NCBI GenBank assembly: GCA_017549805.1
Contig: JAFYNJ010000024.1
Location: 1-60,905 of the forward strand
Reading direction: 5' to 3'
DNA: 60,905 nucleotides
Source of the DNA: Bacteroidales bacterium
Lineage (GTDB): Bacteria; Bacteroidota; Bacteroidia; Bacteroidales; F082
A program made the position numbers and the translations under genes. The notes beneath the pieces were generated by a model. It was not told where the DNA came from. It saw only the letters and a program-made list of their open reading frames with translations, and searched no databases. This document shows, piece by piece, positions 16,635 through 26,295 of this stretch (position 1 is the first letter of the stretch; every line of letters begins with the position of its first letter).

Positions 16635-18143
16635 ATGAAGAAAAAACTCTACTTTTCCATTGTTTTTTGTCTGTTTCACATCCTATTGTCCGCACAGGAA
16701 TGGAACATCAATTATCATGGAGCCCACCCCTCGGGCAAGACACACTTCCGCGACGGGTTCATCGATGGCGATGGTGTCACTTTTTTTGCAGGACAGGAAG
16801 GACCCAATGCCGACACCCCCGATGCGCTCTTCATGCGCATTGAACCCAATGGAGACTACTCGACATTCATCTACAAAAAGGAAGGATTCCACTCAAGGGC
16901 GACTTGCATCCTTGAAATGCAGGACCACAACCTGTTCGTAGCCGGGAACCTCTATGGCGACTCGGCCGATTATGTCATGGTGCTGATTCTTGACAAACAA
17001 CTGAATCTACTTGAAGAACGGCAGTATGAAAAAGAAGTCGAGGCCTATTCTTTCGGTTTATGCAAGGCAACCCTCGACAGTCATGGGAACATCATTGTCT
17101 CCACTACTGTCCTGCAAGACAATGGGACAATAGGGACGTATGACCATGGTGTTTTCTACAAATTCGACCATCACGGCGACACAATTCGCCACCGCTACCT
17201 CATTGAAGACTATCCGAGCCCATTGTACTACTTCATGGATTTCCATGTGCGACAGATGTGGTATGATGCCGATGAGGAGACCTTATTGTGCCTGGCTCCA
17301 GGATTTGGGAACGTCCCTTCGTTCATTACCTTCGACTCGGCATTCAACTATATTGAGGAGTATCCGATTTGGAGAGACGACCCCGAGAAATCCGACCACA
17401 CCCTGTCACAAGACTGTTTTACCGACCACTGGTATTCGAAGGACGAAGCCTTGTTCTTTAGCAGCTTTGGGGACTATCATCGCAACAAGCTAAGAGTTTC
17501 CCGTATCAACACGCACGGAGAGTATCTGGAATACATTCACCTCAACGAGAGGACCGACACCATCGACGACCCTGCCGCACCCCGTTGCATGGCTACCGCC
17601 AACGACAGCACCTTTTACTTCAGTTTCTTCTATCACGTTTGGGAGACCTATCCAGGTATCGCCTGCATTTATATGCTCAACGAGCATTTGGAGATCATCG
17701 GAAGACATCTGGACGATGAGCACGACCGTTATCGATCCAATATCATCCTTCCCACTGCGGATGGAGGATGCATCTCGGTCATAGACTCCTGCAACTATGG
17801 CCTAAGTGCATCGGAAAGCCATCCTATCATCAAAAAACTGAAACGAGAGGATTTCGAACTAATTCCCTGTTCCGTCACACAAAACGATCACAGACCGTCC
17901 CGCCTCGGGGCATACCCAAATCCATGCGAAGGAATGCTTCACATCCCTTTGCCCAGCATGGATGGCACCGGCATCCGATGTCAAGTCATCGACAACCTAG
18001 GGAGAACCATTGCCAACCGAATGGTTCCTCCCTCAGGCGGCACATTGGATCTTGACGTGTCAAGATTGAAACCGGGCATCTATAGCTATCGTATCTATTC
18101 CGACCAAGGAACCCTTCTCACAGAGAGGTTCATCAAAAAGTAG
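16635..18143 (+). CDS. T9SS cargo protein with C-terminal sorting domain
   Basis: A 502-residue secreted protein. The signal peptide MKKKLYFSIVFCLFHILLSAQ comes from the ATG at 16635; an ORF start 23 codons upstream lies inside the previous gene. The body (about 22-425) has beta-propeller-like repeats with recurring blades such as ILEMQDHNLFVAGNL, and no Asp-box catalytic motif I can name. The last 75 residues form a type A T9SS sorting domain: AYPNPCEGMLHI, QVIDNLGRTI, LDLDVSRLKPGIYSYRI and terminal FIKK. It is therefore exported by the Sec system and then by type IX secretion to the cell surface or medium. The role of the body is unknown. Confidence 0.85.
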   Translation: MKKKLYFSIVFCLFHILLSAQEWNINYHGAHPSGKTHFRDGFIDGDGVTFFAGQEGPNADTPDALFMRIEPNGDYSTFIYKKEGFHSRATCILEMQDHNLFVAGNLYGDSADYVMVLILDKQLNLLEERQYEKEVEAYSFGLCKATLDSHGNIIVSTTVLQDNGTIGTYDHGVFYKFDHHGDTIRHRYLIEDYPSPLYYFMDFHVRQMWYDADEETLLCLAPGFGNVPSFITFDSAFNYIEEYPIWRDDPEKSDHTLSQDCFTDHWYSKDEALFFSSFGDYHRNKLRVSRINTHGEYLEYIHLNERTDTIDDPAAPRCMATANDSTFYFSFFYHVWETYPGIACIYMLNEHLEIIGRHLDDEHDRYRSNIILPTADGGCISVIDSCNYGLSASESHPIIKKLKREDFELIPCSVTQNDHRPSRLGAYPNPCEGMLHIPLPSMDGTGIRCQVIDNLGRTIANRMVPPSGGTLDLDVSRLKPGIYSYRIYSDQGTLLTERFIKK

Positions 18144-18175
18144 GACGCTATTTATCTTTCCATAACAACGGCTTG

Positions 18176-18211
18176 AGCCAGCCCAAGGTTTACACGACCA
18201 AAAGGCTGGCT
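18176..18211 (+). terminator. Hairpin after the T9SS cargo gene
   Basis: Perfect 8-bp stem AGCCAGCC/GGCTGGCT with a 20-base loop, 32 bases after the stop codon. There is no T-run, so it is either a weak terminator or an mRNA-processing or stabilising structure. The gap 18144-18276 has nothing else visible. Confidence 0.5.
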
Positions 18212-18276
18212 AGTGGCCTAAAATGCGCCATAAAAAGCAAACAATAAGAATATAACATATTTAATATCAATTAATT

Positions 18277-19977
18277 ATGAAACAAACTACAACCATTATA
18301 TCTTTATTTGTATCCATCTTATTTGGTTTCGTTGTCCAAGGTAGCGCCCAAGTGCAATACAACAATTGCACGACAACCGGAACCTATTCATCGGCCATTG
18401 GAAACAAGAGTACCGCCTCAGGCAACAATGCTTTCGCAGGAGGCTACACCTCACAAGCCTCTGGAAGCAACAGTTTCGCTTTCGGCTATAACAGCAAGGC
18501 TACACAATCCACCGCCGCAGCTATCGGTAACACTGCCACTGCCTCAGGCGCTGGGAGCGTCGCCATCGGCAACTATGTCAAAGCCACCGCCAAAAACGCC
18601 TACACCATCGGAGCAGGCACCACATCCAGCTATCCCCTCACCAACAATACGGCCTACAGCATCGCATTGGGTGTCAACAGCAACAAACCCACGATGCTCA
18701 TCACAAAGTCGATGAACAACAACTATACAGGCAAGGTGGCCATAGGAAATGTCACACCCACAGCCAAACTCCATATCAAATCCGACAACAACGAAGATGC
18801 CAGCGTATTCATTGAGCCAGCCAATAAGAACGACTGGAAAGCCTACATCAATCTTTATGACACCGAGCACAGCATTACCGTGGACAACACAACATCAATG
18901 AAACTCAATTCAGGCTCCGGTTCCTTGGTTTTTCAAGGCGATCATTATTGTTTTGGAGAGGAGAAGGAAATGAAAACCAGATTTTACACCAAGGACAAGG
19001 CCGCAATTTACTATAATGCCCGACGCGACTACGGTCTGGAATTCAGAGACGGCGAGGGATCTTCCTATGCCATTGACTTCAACAATTCCGAATTGCAATT
19101 CCGAACGGCGACGAACCAACTCCCAAGAAACACTGAAATTACCAATTGGAACACTGCACTATCCATCTCGGTCGATGGGAAAATAGGCATCGGATCAAAA
19201 GACATCTACCTCAAAAACAACTCAAACACCCAACTCATCATCAACAGTCCAAAAGAACTTGGTCTAAACGCCTCCAACATCACCCTCTCGGGAAAGATTG
19301 GCATCAATACCATCAACAACACCAACGGCTATGCCCTTGCCGTTGACGGAGGCATCATCTCCACCAAAGTTTACATCAAAGAAGTCAACCACTGGCCTGA
19401 CGATGTCTTTTCAGACAGCTATCCTCTGATGGACCTGTCCGAACTAAAAACCTTTCTGAAAGAACACAAGCACCTCCCTGGCATACCATCCGAGAATGAA
19501 GTGCTCGAAAACGGCTACGATGTCAATGAGATGCAACAGATTCTGCTGGAAAAAATCGAGGAAATGACATGCTATATTCTCTTGTTGCAAGATGAAATCG
19601 AGGTTTTGAAAACAGAAAGGGAATTACAAAAAGACTCTATCGTATTTTCTTATGATGCCAACGGAAATCGCATTTCCAGAGGTATTTCTTTCAAAAGGAT
19701 CCTTCCTCCTGAGCAAAGCCCAACGACACTTCAACATATCTCATACGACCTCTTTCCAAATCCAACCAAAGGGCAATTCTCCATTGTCATGAACGAGCCC
19801 GACAAAGCCGGGGTGCTGCACGCCACACTTCTTACTACAACAGGGGCGCGCATTGAGGAAAAAATCATGAGCGGAAGCCAAATGACCTTCGATTTGTCAT
19901 CACATCCATCGGGCATTTATCTCCTCGAAGTCGATGGTCCCGATGGGCATCAGTCATGGAAAGTCATCAAGCAATAA
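18277..19977 (+). CDS. T9SS cargo with YadA-like head repeats and S74-like fibre segment
   Basis: A 566-residue secreted fibre-like protein. Signal peptide to about residue 24. Residues about 30-115 hold YadA/hemagglutinin head repeats (SSAIGNKSTASG, NAFAGGYTSQASG, SFAFGYNSKATQ, SVAIGNYVKATA). The middle (about 150-375) is fibre-like. Residues about 375-440 carry VDGGIISTKVYIKEV, HLPGIPSENEV and a coiled coil (MQQILLEKIEEM), a segment often seen with S74/endosialidase-chaperone-like fibres in Bacteroidota. A YDANGNRISR motif precedes a T9SS type A sorting domain (LFPNPTKGQFSIV to WKVIKQ). It is probably a trimeric surface adhesin. The RHS gene starts 19 bases downstream, which suggests co-expression. 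Confidence 0.85.
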   Translation: MKQTTTIISLFVSILFGFVVQGSAQVQYNNCTTTGTYSSAIGNKSTASGNNAFAGGYTSQASGSNSFAFGYNSKATQSTAAAIGNTATASGAGSVAIGNYVKATAKNAYTIGAGTTSSYPLTNNTAYSIALGVNSNKPTMLITKSMNNNYTGKVAIGNVTPTAKLHIKSDNNEDASVFIEPANKNDWKAYINLYDTEHSITVDNTTSMKLNSGSGSLVFQGDHYCFGEEKEMKTRFYTKDKAAIYYNARRDYGLEFRDGEGSSYAIDFNNSELQFRTATNQLPRNTEITNWNTALSISVDGKIGIGSKDIYLKNNSNTQLIINSPKELGLNASNITLSGKIGINTINNTNGYALAVDGGIISTKVYIKEVNHWPDDVFSDSYPLMDLSELKTFLKEHKHLPGIPSENEVLENGYDVNEMQQILLEKIEEMTCYILLLQDEIEVLKTERELQKDSIVFSYDANGNRISRGISFKRILPPEQSPTTLQHISYDLFPNPTKGQFSIVMNEPDKAGVLHATLLTTTGARIEEKIMSGSQMTFDLSSHPSGIYLLEVDGPDGHQSWKVIKQ

Positions 19978-19996
19978 AAGAAAAGAGGGAAACACC

Positions 19997-22900
19997 ATGA
20001 AACACTTCCTGTCAACCATCATCATGTTGTTTTCGTGCCTGGTGATGCACGCTGAACACAGTCATTATCTAATCAACACATTGAATAGCGAAACAGATTA
20101 TCACTACACTGCCAACAGCCACATCACGCTTGCCAACGGTTTTTTCTCCAATCCCCAAAACGGGCACGAAGTCCTATTCGAGATTGACAGCTACGACATC
20201 TCCCCTCCCACTTTTGGAACCACCGGAGGCGCTTCAAACAACAACACCTACGGCGTAGTGGGCACTCTTGGCGGAAATCTGGATGTCAGCCTAATGGGCG
20301 GAGCCGTCTATTCCATTCCCATTGAGCTTCCCGACGGATTGGGAGGCATCAAGCCACAATTGGGCATCAATTACGATAGTCAAGGAAGAAACGGCTTGTT
20401 GGGTTGGGGCTGGGACCTCTGCGGCATCTCTTCCATTACTAGAACAGGAGGTACACAATATTACGACGGCTACATCAGCGCGGTCAACTACTACGATGAC
20501 CGCTTCTGCCTTGACGGCCAACGCCTATTGATGGTCGGCAATGGCAGCTATGGTGGCCATGGGGTCTCATACCGTACCGAGATTGACCAAATGAGCAAAG
20601 TTGTATCCTACCACGAATCCGGCATCACCGGGCCATCCTATTTCAAAGTCTGGACCGCCGACGGAAAAATAATGCATTATGGCTCTTCTAACGATTCCAA
20701 AGCATTGATCAGCGACCAGAACCATGTAAACATCTGGCTACTCAAAAAAGTTGAGGATCGTTATGGCAATCAGATGGTATATCACTATCTCAACACGACA
20801 GACTCGTATAGAATCGACAGAATCACCTACTCCGGTAATAGCAACGAAGGCATCGATCCCGCCTTTACAATCGAATTCCAATATGAAGAACGTGACGATG
20901 TCGAGATTTCATTCGCAGGCAATTGCATCAAGCGAAACAACGCCATCCTCAAAAGCATCACAGTAAGCAACAACGGCGCCACCATGTATTCGTACGGATT
21001 CACCTATCAACAACCGCAACCACAAAACGGATACCCATACCCCCTCCTCACCTCTATTCAATTCTCAGCAGGACAAGAGCACTTCAATCCCACCAAAATA
21101 CAATGGGGAGCAAACAATTACACCAACAACACCTACTCCAATCTAGTAATGAATGTGACTACCGAAACCATTGAAAACGCATTCAACAACGCAATAAAAT
21201 TCAGCGGTGATTTCAATGGAGACGGTTTCACCGACGTCATATCACTCCAACCAAACTGGTTCGGAGCCTATCCATGGGCCGATGTCTTTATCAACAAGGG
21301 GAAAGGAAGCGACGGCAAATTGAAGTTCGAACTTGCAACTTCCATTCAACTCAACACCAATATCAGCCTGATCCATGTTGCCGATTTCAATGGCGATGGA
21401 ACGGATGATTTTCTGTTTTCATACAGGACTCGCAGAAGCTTCCCCTTCCCTGACACGATCGACACCGAAGTTTTCCTAAGTGCCTCCTCCTCTTCGGGCA
21501 ATGTTACATTCAACAGATACCAAGCTCCATTCTGCAAGGTTCACCACGATATGGTCGAAGCACATATCATTGGTGATTTCTTTGGAGAAGGAAAATGCTC
21601 ATTCTTGATACAGACAACCGATGACGACAGCTATTTCCAATACTCCATTTTGTACACATACAACGAAGAGGAAGATCGGTTTCAGCAGCAAACCTTTGGG
21701 AGCGACCTGAAAGCCAACCGGTTCTTTCCAGGCGATTACAACGGAGATGGCATTACCGAGATCCTTTACAAAAAGAAGAACGGATCCACCTGCATTGCCC
21801 AACTCATTGAAGAAAATGGTGTACTTCGATTTTCGGAACAATATACAGGATCCCCTGAAAATTGGGACGATTGTTTCCCAGGAGACTTCAACGGAGACGG
21901 CCTTTTGGACGCCATGTTTTTTACCGATGGCCTGTTACAACCTTGGACCATACGGCTTTCCAATCGAACCGGATTCAGCACAAATTGTTATACCCTACCT
22001 GCCAGCTTCCCATACGGGTCTCCTGGCAATTACATGTTTTCCTTGGACCAGCCCAACCATACCAGCCAATACATCAAAGTTGGAGACTATGACGGCAACG
22101 GATGTTCCGACCTCTCCCTTTATTATGACAACAAATTCTATGTTTTTTATGGACCAATCAGAGAAAACGGCAACTACACTCCATTTACAAACATCCAAAC
22201 TATCAGCACCCAACAGTTCGATTTTTACGACAACATGAATGTCTGCATCGGCAACTTCTTAGGTCAAGAAGGATTGTCGTTCCTGGGAAACATCACTTTG
22301 TCGCATCTTCCCCAAATGTCATGGAGACATGAGGTAAAATGCATCACCAATGGAATGGGGCGGAAAACGGAATTCACATACGATTATCTCATGCCCAATC
22401 CCGATAATCCTTCCGAGGACGATTTTTACAAACTATCCGGTTTTTCTTCCAACCATTCCATGCAGATCTTTTGTGTCAGCATTCCCATAAGGGGTTTGAG
22501 CACGGTTACCACCTACAATATCCACGACAAGCCTGTCAAAACCCGTTGTTTTTACGAAGGGGCTTTGTTGCACAAACCAGGGAAAGGTCTTCTCGGTTTC
22601 AACCAAACCCGACAAGAAGATTATTGCAACAGTCAGCTGCAAAGCACCACCACTCGCCAATACGAGGTTTTCTACACCAACGACATCGTGCACCCCATGT
22701 TGACAGAGGAAGATGTGTATGACAAAAACAACCGCCTCATGGCCAAGTCAACCTATTCGAACTATCTTTTTACACATCTTAGAAACAACAAGGTGTTCAT
22801 CCCATTAGCCTCCGAAACCAAGGAGGAATATGATGTCAAGCAACCGGACAGACTGGTAAAAAAGGAAATCAATGAAATCACCGTTTCCACCCATAGCTCC

Positions 22901-25900
22901 AATCCATTGAAATATGACAACATCCTTAGTATTACCCAGAAAGCAAAAGGCGTGACAGACCATCAAAACTACAACTTAGTCAGCAGTTGCGAGTTTCAGG
23001 AAACCACCCAAACGGTTTATGCTTCCGACAACCTGAACACTTGGCTTATCAACAGGCCTTTAAAGATCACCCATATCACCCATCGCAATGGCGATTACGA
23101 TGATATTTGCAACCAAAGAAACATCAGTTACGACAACAACAAACCCTACCAAATAGCATCTTTGCTCGAGTTGCCCAACGATGGATCCCAGCCCAACGAT
23201 CCTCTATCGAAAAGGACGGATTATCTTTATGATCCTGTGGGAAACATCATCTCTCAAACCATCAGCACGCCAAACGCCAGCCTCGAACCTCGACGGGAAC
23301 TGTTTGAATACAGCATGACCTACGGACGACGTCTCCTCACCATGTACACCAATGCCTTGAATGAAGAAAGCCATTACACGTATGATCCCGTGTATGGCTA
23401 TCGTAATTCGAGCACCGATTGCCATGGACTTGTCACCCAACACGAACAAGATCCCCTAAACGTCACCTCCATTACCCACCATCCCGACGGGACCATGAGC
23501 TACACAGCCATTCGTTGGGGCAATGATTTCTATTCTTCAGAAGAAAAGAAAACCGGACAACCGACAAAAACCACCAAATACGCCTTGACTGGAGAAGCCA
23601 TTGGTTCTCTCAGCTATGATATTAACGGAGAAACACTTGTCACCGAAACCAAGTATGACGATTTGGACAGGATCACAGGGAAGACACTCCCCCACAGATC
23701 GGGAGAAAACGAACAATGCATCGTCTATGAATACGACGAGCACAACCAAGTCAATAGGATCAACCATCCCGACGGAACCTACGAGACTATTGAACAGGAT
23801 GGGAATGTAAAGAACACAACATTTTACACTATCGATGGCAACACACAAACGGAATCCAAGACTTTTAACGTCATGGGGTGGGTTGTCAGAAGCACCGATG
23901 CAGATGGCAACAGCGTCATCAACGACTACTTTGCCGATGGAAAACCCAAGTGGTACCAAGTAGAAGGAAACGACGAAACAAAAATTGAGATGGCATACGA
24001 TGCCTTGGGGAACCGCCTCTCCCTTTTTGACCCCAATTATGGATTGACAACCTACGAATACAACGCTTACAACGAGTTGACGAAACAAACCACTCCCAAG
24101 ATGGATGAAACAACCTATTTCTACGATGTTCTTGGCAACCTCATCCGCCGTGTTGAAACCGACAAAAAGAAAAACAAGTCTGAAACCACCGAATGGCTTT
24201 ATGGACAAGAACAGGAGAGCCATGGCTTGTTAACAAAAATCACCTCGCCAAACCAAGTCATCGATTATGAATACGACAGTTTGCTTAGATTGAGAAAAAC
24301 AATTGAGAATTGTCTTGGAGACACTTATTGCACTTCCTACATTTATGACAATGCCTCAAGAGTGTCAAGCATCACCTACCCCTCAAACTATACCGTCAAC
24401 TATGCCTATACTTCGGAGGGCTACCTGAGAAGTGTCATGGATACGGAAGGGAAGACTCTTTGGAAAACTTTCGAAACAAACGCCATGCACCAACCTACCA
24501 AATATAGGACGGGAAACGGATTCGTTACCCTTATGCAATACGACGAGAAGACCAATCGTTTGATCTCCATCCGCACCACTCACGAGGACGATATCGTTCA
24601 GGATTTCCTTTACGATTATGATGATTTCTCCAACATGACCCTTCGGAACGACTTGAAAAATGCCTCGATGGAATCTTTCACATACGATGCTTTAAATCGA
24701 CTAACCCGTGTCACCGACAACAATGGAACCAGCAGTTTCAGCTATGACCCACTAGGGCGAATGATTGCCAAGACAAATCCCAATGGCGTCGTTTTTTCCA
24801 ACGCGGACTATTCGGGACCCAAACCGCATGCCATCAAATCCGCCCAATCGCCATCTGGAGTGTTTCCACAGGAACGCATGGATCTCGTTTTCAATTCATT
24901 CGACAAGATTTCCTCCATCAATGAAGGAACCTATCAAGTTACATTTGAATATGGTTACGACCATCGACGCATTCGCACCTCAGAGCTTATTGATGGAAAA
25001 ACGCGCATCAAAACCTACGTCGGCAACTGCGAATTCATCCATCGGCAAGGCAGTGACCCCATTGTCTGGACCTTCCTTTCCAGTCCAGCAGGCGTATTTG
25101 CCGTAGCTGAAACCGCCAACGGCACCACCAAGCTGCATTATATCCACAAAGACCACTTGGGCAGCTGGACCACGATCTCAAATAGCACTGGTTTGATTGA
25201 ACAAGAAAAGCATTTTGATGCTTGGGGTAATTGCAATATCGAAGACGGTTTGATGTTTGACAGGGGATTTACTGGCCATGAGCATATCAACGGGATGAAA
25301 CTCATCAACATGAATGGAAGGCTGTACGATCCGGTCACTTCCTCCATGCTCAGCCCCGACAACAATGTCCAACTGCCCGACTTCACCCAAAACCTCAACC
25401 GCTACTCCTATTGTCTCAACAACCCGCTCAGTTATGTGGACCCCGACGGCAATAGTTTCATTGGATCCGCCTTAGTATTCTATTGTCTTTTTGGAACTGA
25501 TTGGGGATATGAGTTACAGAAAGTCCTATCGCCTGTTGCCTTTCATCTTGACTTCCATTTAAGTACACAACAGGTTGGAGTCGGTTTCGACATGTCGCTG
25601 GGTGTTCCTAAATCGTCGCCACTCAGTGCCCGTGCACACTTTGGAGCCACTTATTATTTCTACTCTTATGACAATAGTTACTGTGGGGTGGAATACAGAG
25701 CGGGAATGGAACTCTATGCACTCGGCTTCATTGGCATCTCGGGCACATATTATGATTCAGGCCAGACCTCACAAATTACCAATTCCATCATTGTCGGAAA
25801 TGAAAACTGGGGAATCGTCTATGAGAACGACTACATGTTCCATGTTGGAGACAAAATGCTCAGCATCTTCGCATCCGACAATGGGGACCGTTACCGTAGC

Positions 25901-26254
25901 GCTGCCGCAAAGATCCGTATAGGTTTCTTCCAGACGGGCGTCAATCTTTTCACTGGCGACCCTGGAGCCAGCCACTACAACCGCAATGTCTATTATGATC
26001 CACGCAACAACAAGGCTACTTACGGCAGAGGGAGAAACGACGACAACCCCGACGAATTCAGGGCTGGAGTATTCTATATAGGCTATGGCCCCATAAGAAT
26101 CGGACGCAACAGCGAACAGATACGGAATCTCTTCCAGAATCGTTTCGCCCATGACTTCCTATGCAAAGGCGACTCGCCCTATTTCAAGGTGCTCGACAGG
26201 CCTGCTCAAAACTATTTCTATTTTGGAACGGGGACAGGCAACTCGCTCTGGTAA
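19997..26254 (+). CDS. SpvB/RHS-repeat polymorphic toxin with C-terminal toxin-23-like domain
   Basis: A 2085-residue secreted giant. The ATG at 19997 gives signal MKHFLSTIIMLFSCLVMHAEH. Domains are an SpvB-like N-terminus (about 80-330: GAVYSIPIELPDGLGGIKPQLGI), five FG-GAP/VCBS calcium-type motifs (GDFNGDGFTD near 401, DFNGDGTDD near 460, GDYNGDGIT near 578, GDFNGDGLLD near 628, GDYDGNGCSD near 695), RHS/YD repeats (about 1070-1600) and the RHS core (DHLGSW near 1718, RLYDP, NRYSYCLNNPLSYVDPDGN near 1817). The last 260 residues form a variable tip ending IGYGPIRIGRNSEQIRNLFQNRFAHDF, which resembles the 'bacterial toxin 23' polymorphic toxin domain (recalled, not searched). The RHS shell probably encapsulates the tip and cleaves after the DPDG motif. 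It has no T9SS tail. No immunity gene is evident. Confidence 0.88.
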   Translation: MKHFLSTIIMLFSCLVMHAEHSHYLINTLNSETDYHYTANSHITLANGFFSNPQNGHEVLFEIDSYDISPPTFGTTGGASNNNTYGVVGTLGGNLDVSLMGGAVYSIPIELPDGLGGIKPQLGINYDSQGRNGLLGWGWDLCGISSITRTGGTQYYDGYISAVNYYDDRFCLDGQRLLMVGNGSYGGHGVSYRTEIDQMSKVVSYHESGITGPSYFKVWTADGKIMHYGSSNDSKALISDQNHVNIWLLKKVEDRYGNQMVYHYLNTTDSYRIDRITYSGNSNEGIDPAFTIEFQYEERDDVEISFAGNCIKRNNAILKSITVSNNGATMYSYGFTYQQPQPQNGYPYPLLTSIQFSAGQEHFNPTKIQWGANNYTNNTYSNLVMNVTTETIENAFNNAIKFSGDFNGDGFTDVISLQPNWFGAYPWADVFINKGKGSDGKLKFELATSIQLNTNISLIHVADFNGDGTDDFLFSYRTRRSFPFPDTIDTEVFLSASSSSGNVTFNRYQAPFCKVHHDMVEAHIIGDFFGEGKCSFLIQTTDDDSYFQYSILYTYNEEEDRFQQQTFGSDLKANRFFPGDYNGDGITEILYKKKNGSTCIAQLIEENGVLRFSEQYTGSPENWDDCFPGDFNGDGLLDAMFFTDGLLQPWTIRLSNRTGFSTNCYTLPASFPYGSPGNYMFSLDQPNHTSQYIKVGDYDGNGCSDLSLYYDNKFYVFYGPIRENGNYTPFTNIQTISTQQFDFYDNMNVCIGNFLGQEGLSFLGNITLSHLPQMSWRHEVKCITNGMGRKTEFTYDYLMPNPDNPSEDDFYKLSGFSSNHSMQIFCVSIPIRGLSTVTTYNIHDKPVKTRCFYEGALLHKPGKGLLGFNQTRQEDYCNSQLQSTTTRQYEVFYTNDIVHPMLTEEDVYDKNNRLMAKSTYSNYLFTHLRNNKVFIPLASETKEEYDVKQPDRLVKKEINEITVSTHSSNPLKYDNILSITQKAKGVTDHQNYNLVSSCEFQETTQTVYASDNLNTWLINRPLKITHITHRNGDYDDICNQRNISYDNNKPYQIASLLELPNDGSQPNDPLSKRTDYLYDPVGNIISQTISTPNASLEPRRELFEYSMTYGRRLLTMYTNALNEESHYTYDPVYGYRNSSTDCHGLVTQHEQDPLNVTSITHHPDGTMSYTAIRWGNDFYSSEEKKTGQPTKTTKYALTGEAIGSLSYDINGETLVTETKYDDLDRITGKTLPHRSGENEQCIVYEYDEHNQVNRINHPDGTYETIEQDGNVKNTTFYTIDGNTQTESKTFNVMGWVVRSTDADGNSVINDYFADGKPKWYQVEGNDETKIEMAYDALGNRLSLFDPNYGLTTYEYNAYNELTKQTTPKMDETTYFYDVLGNLIRRVETDKKKNKSETTEWLYGQEQESHGLLTKITSPNQVIDYEYDSLLRLRKTIENCLGDTYCTSYIYDNASRVSSITYPSNYTVNYAYTSEGYLRSVMDTEGKTLWKTFETNAMHQPTKYRTGNGFVTLMQYDEKTNRLISIRTTHEDDIVQDFLYDYDDFSNMTLRNDLKNASMESFTYDALNRLTRVTDNNGTSSFSYDPLGRMIAKTNPNGVVFSNADYSGPKPHAIKSAQSPSGVFPQERMDLVFNSFDKISSINEGTYQVTFEYGYDHRRIRTSELIDGKTRIKTYVGNCEFIHRQGSDPIVWTFLSSPAGVFAVAETANGTTKLHYIHKDHLGSWTTISNSTGLIEQEKHFDAWGNCNIEDGLMFDRGFTGHEHINGMKLINMNGRLYDPVTSSMLSPDNNVQLPDFTQNLNRYSYCLNNPLSYVDPDGNSFIGSALVFYCLFGTDWGYELQKVLSPVAFHLDFHLSTQQVGVGFDMSLGVPKSSPLSARAHFGATYYFYSYDNSYCGVEYRAGMELYALGFIGISGTYYDSGQTSQITNSIIVGNENWGIVYENDYMFHVGDKMLSIFASDNGDRYRSAAAKIRIGFFQTGVNLFTGDPGASHYNRNVYYDPRNNKATYGRGRNDDNPDEFRAGVFYIGYGPIRIGRNSEQIRNLFQNRFAHDFLCKGDSPYFKVLDRPAQNYFYFGTGTGNSLW

Positions 26255-26260
26255 TGGCAT

Positions 26261-26295
26261 GCAGAAGAGGTCGCCTTAATACCGGCCTCTTCTGC
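26261..26295. terminator. Terminator hairpin between convergent RHS and transglutaminase-like genes
   Basis: A 10-bp perfect stem GCAGAAGAGG/CCTCTTCTGC around a 15-base loop that contains the minus-strand stop codon. It is followed on the plus strand by TTCTTT. It begins 7 bases after the RHS stop. Confidence 0.65.
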
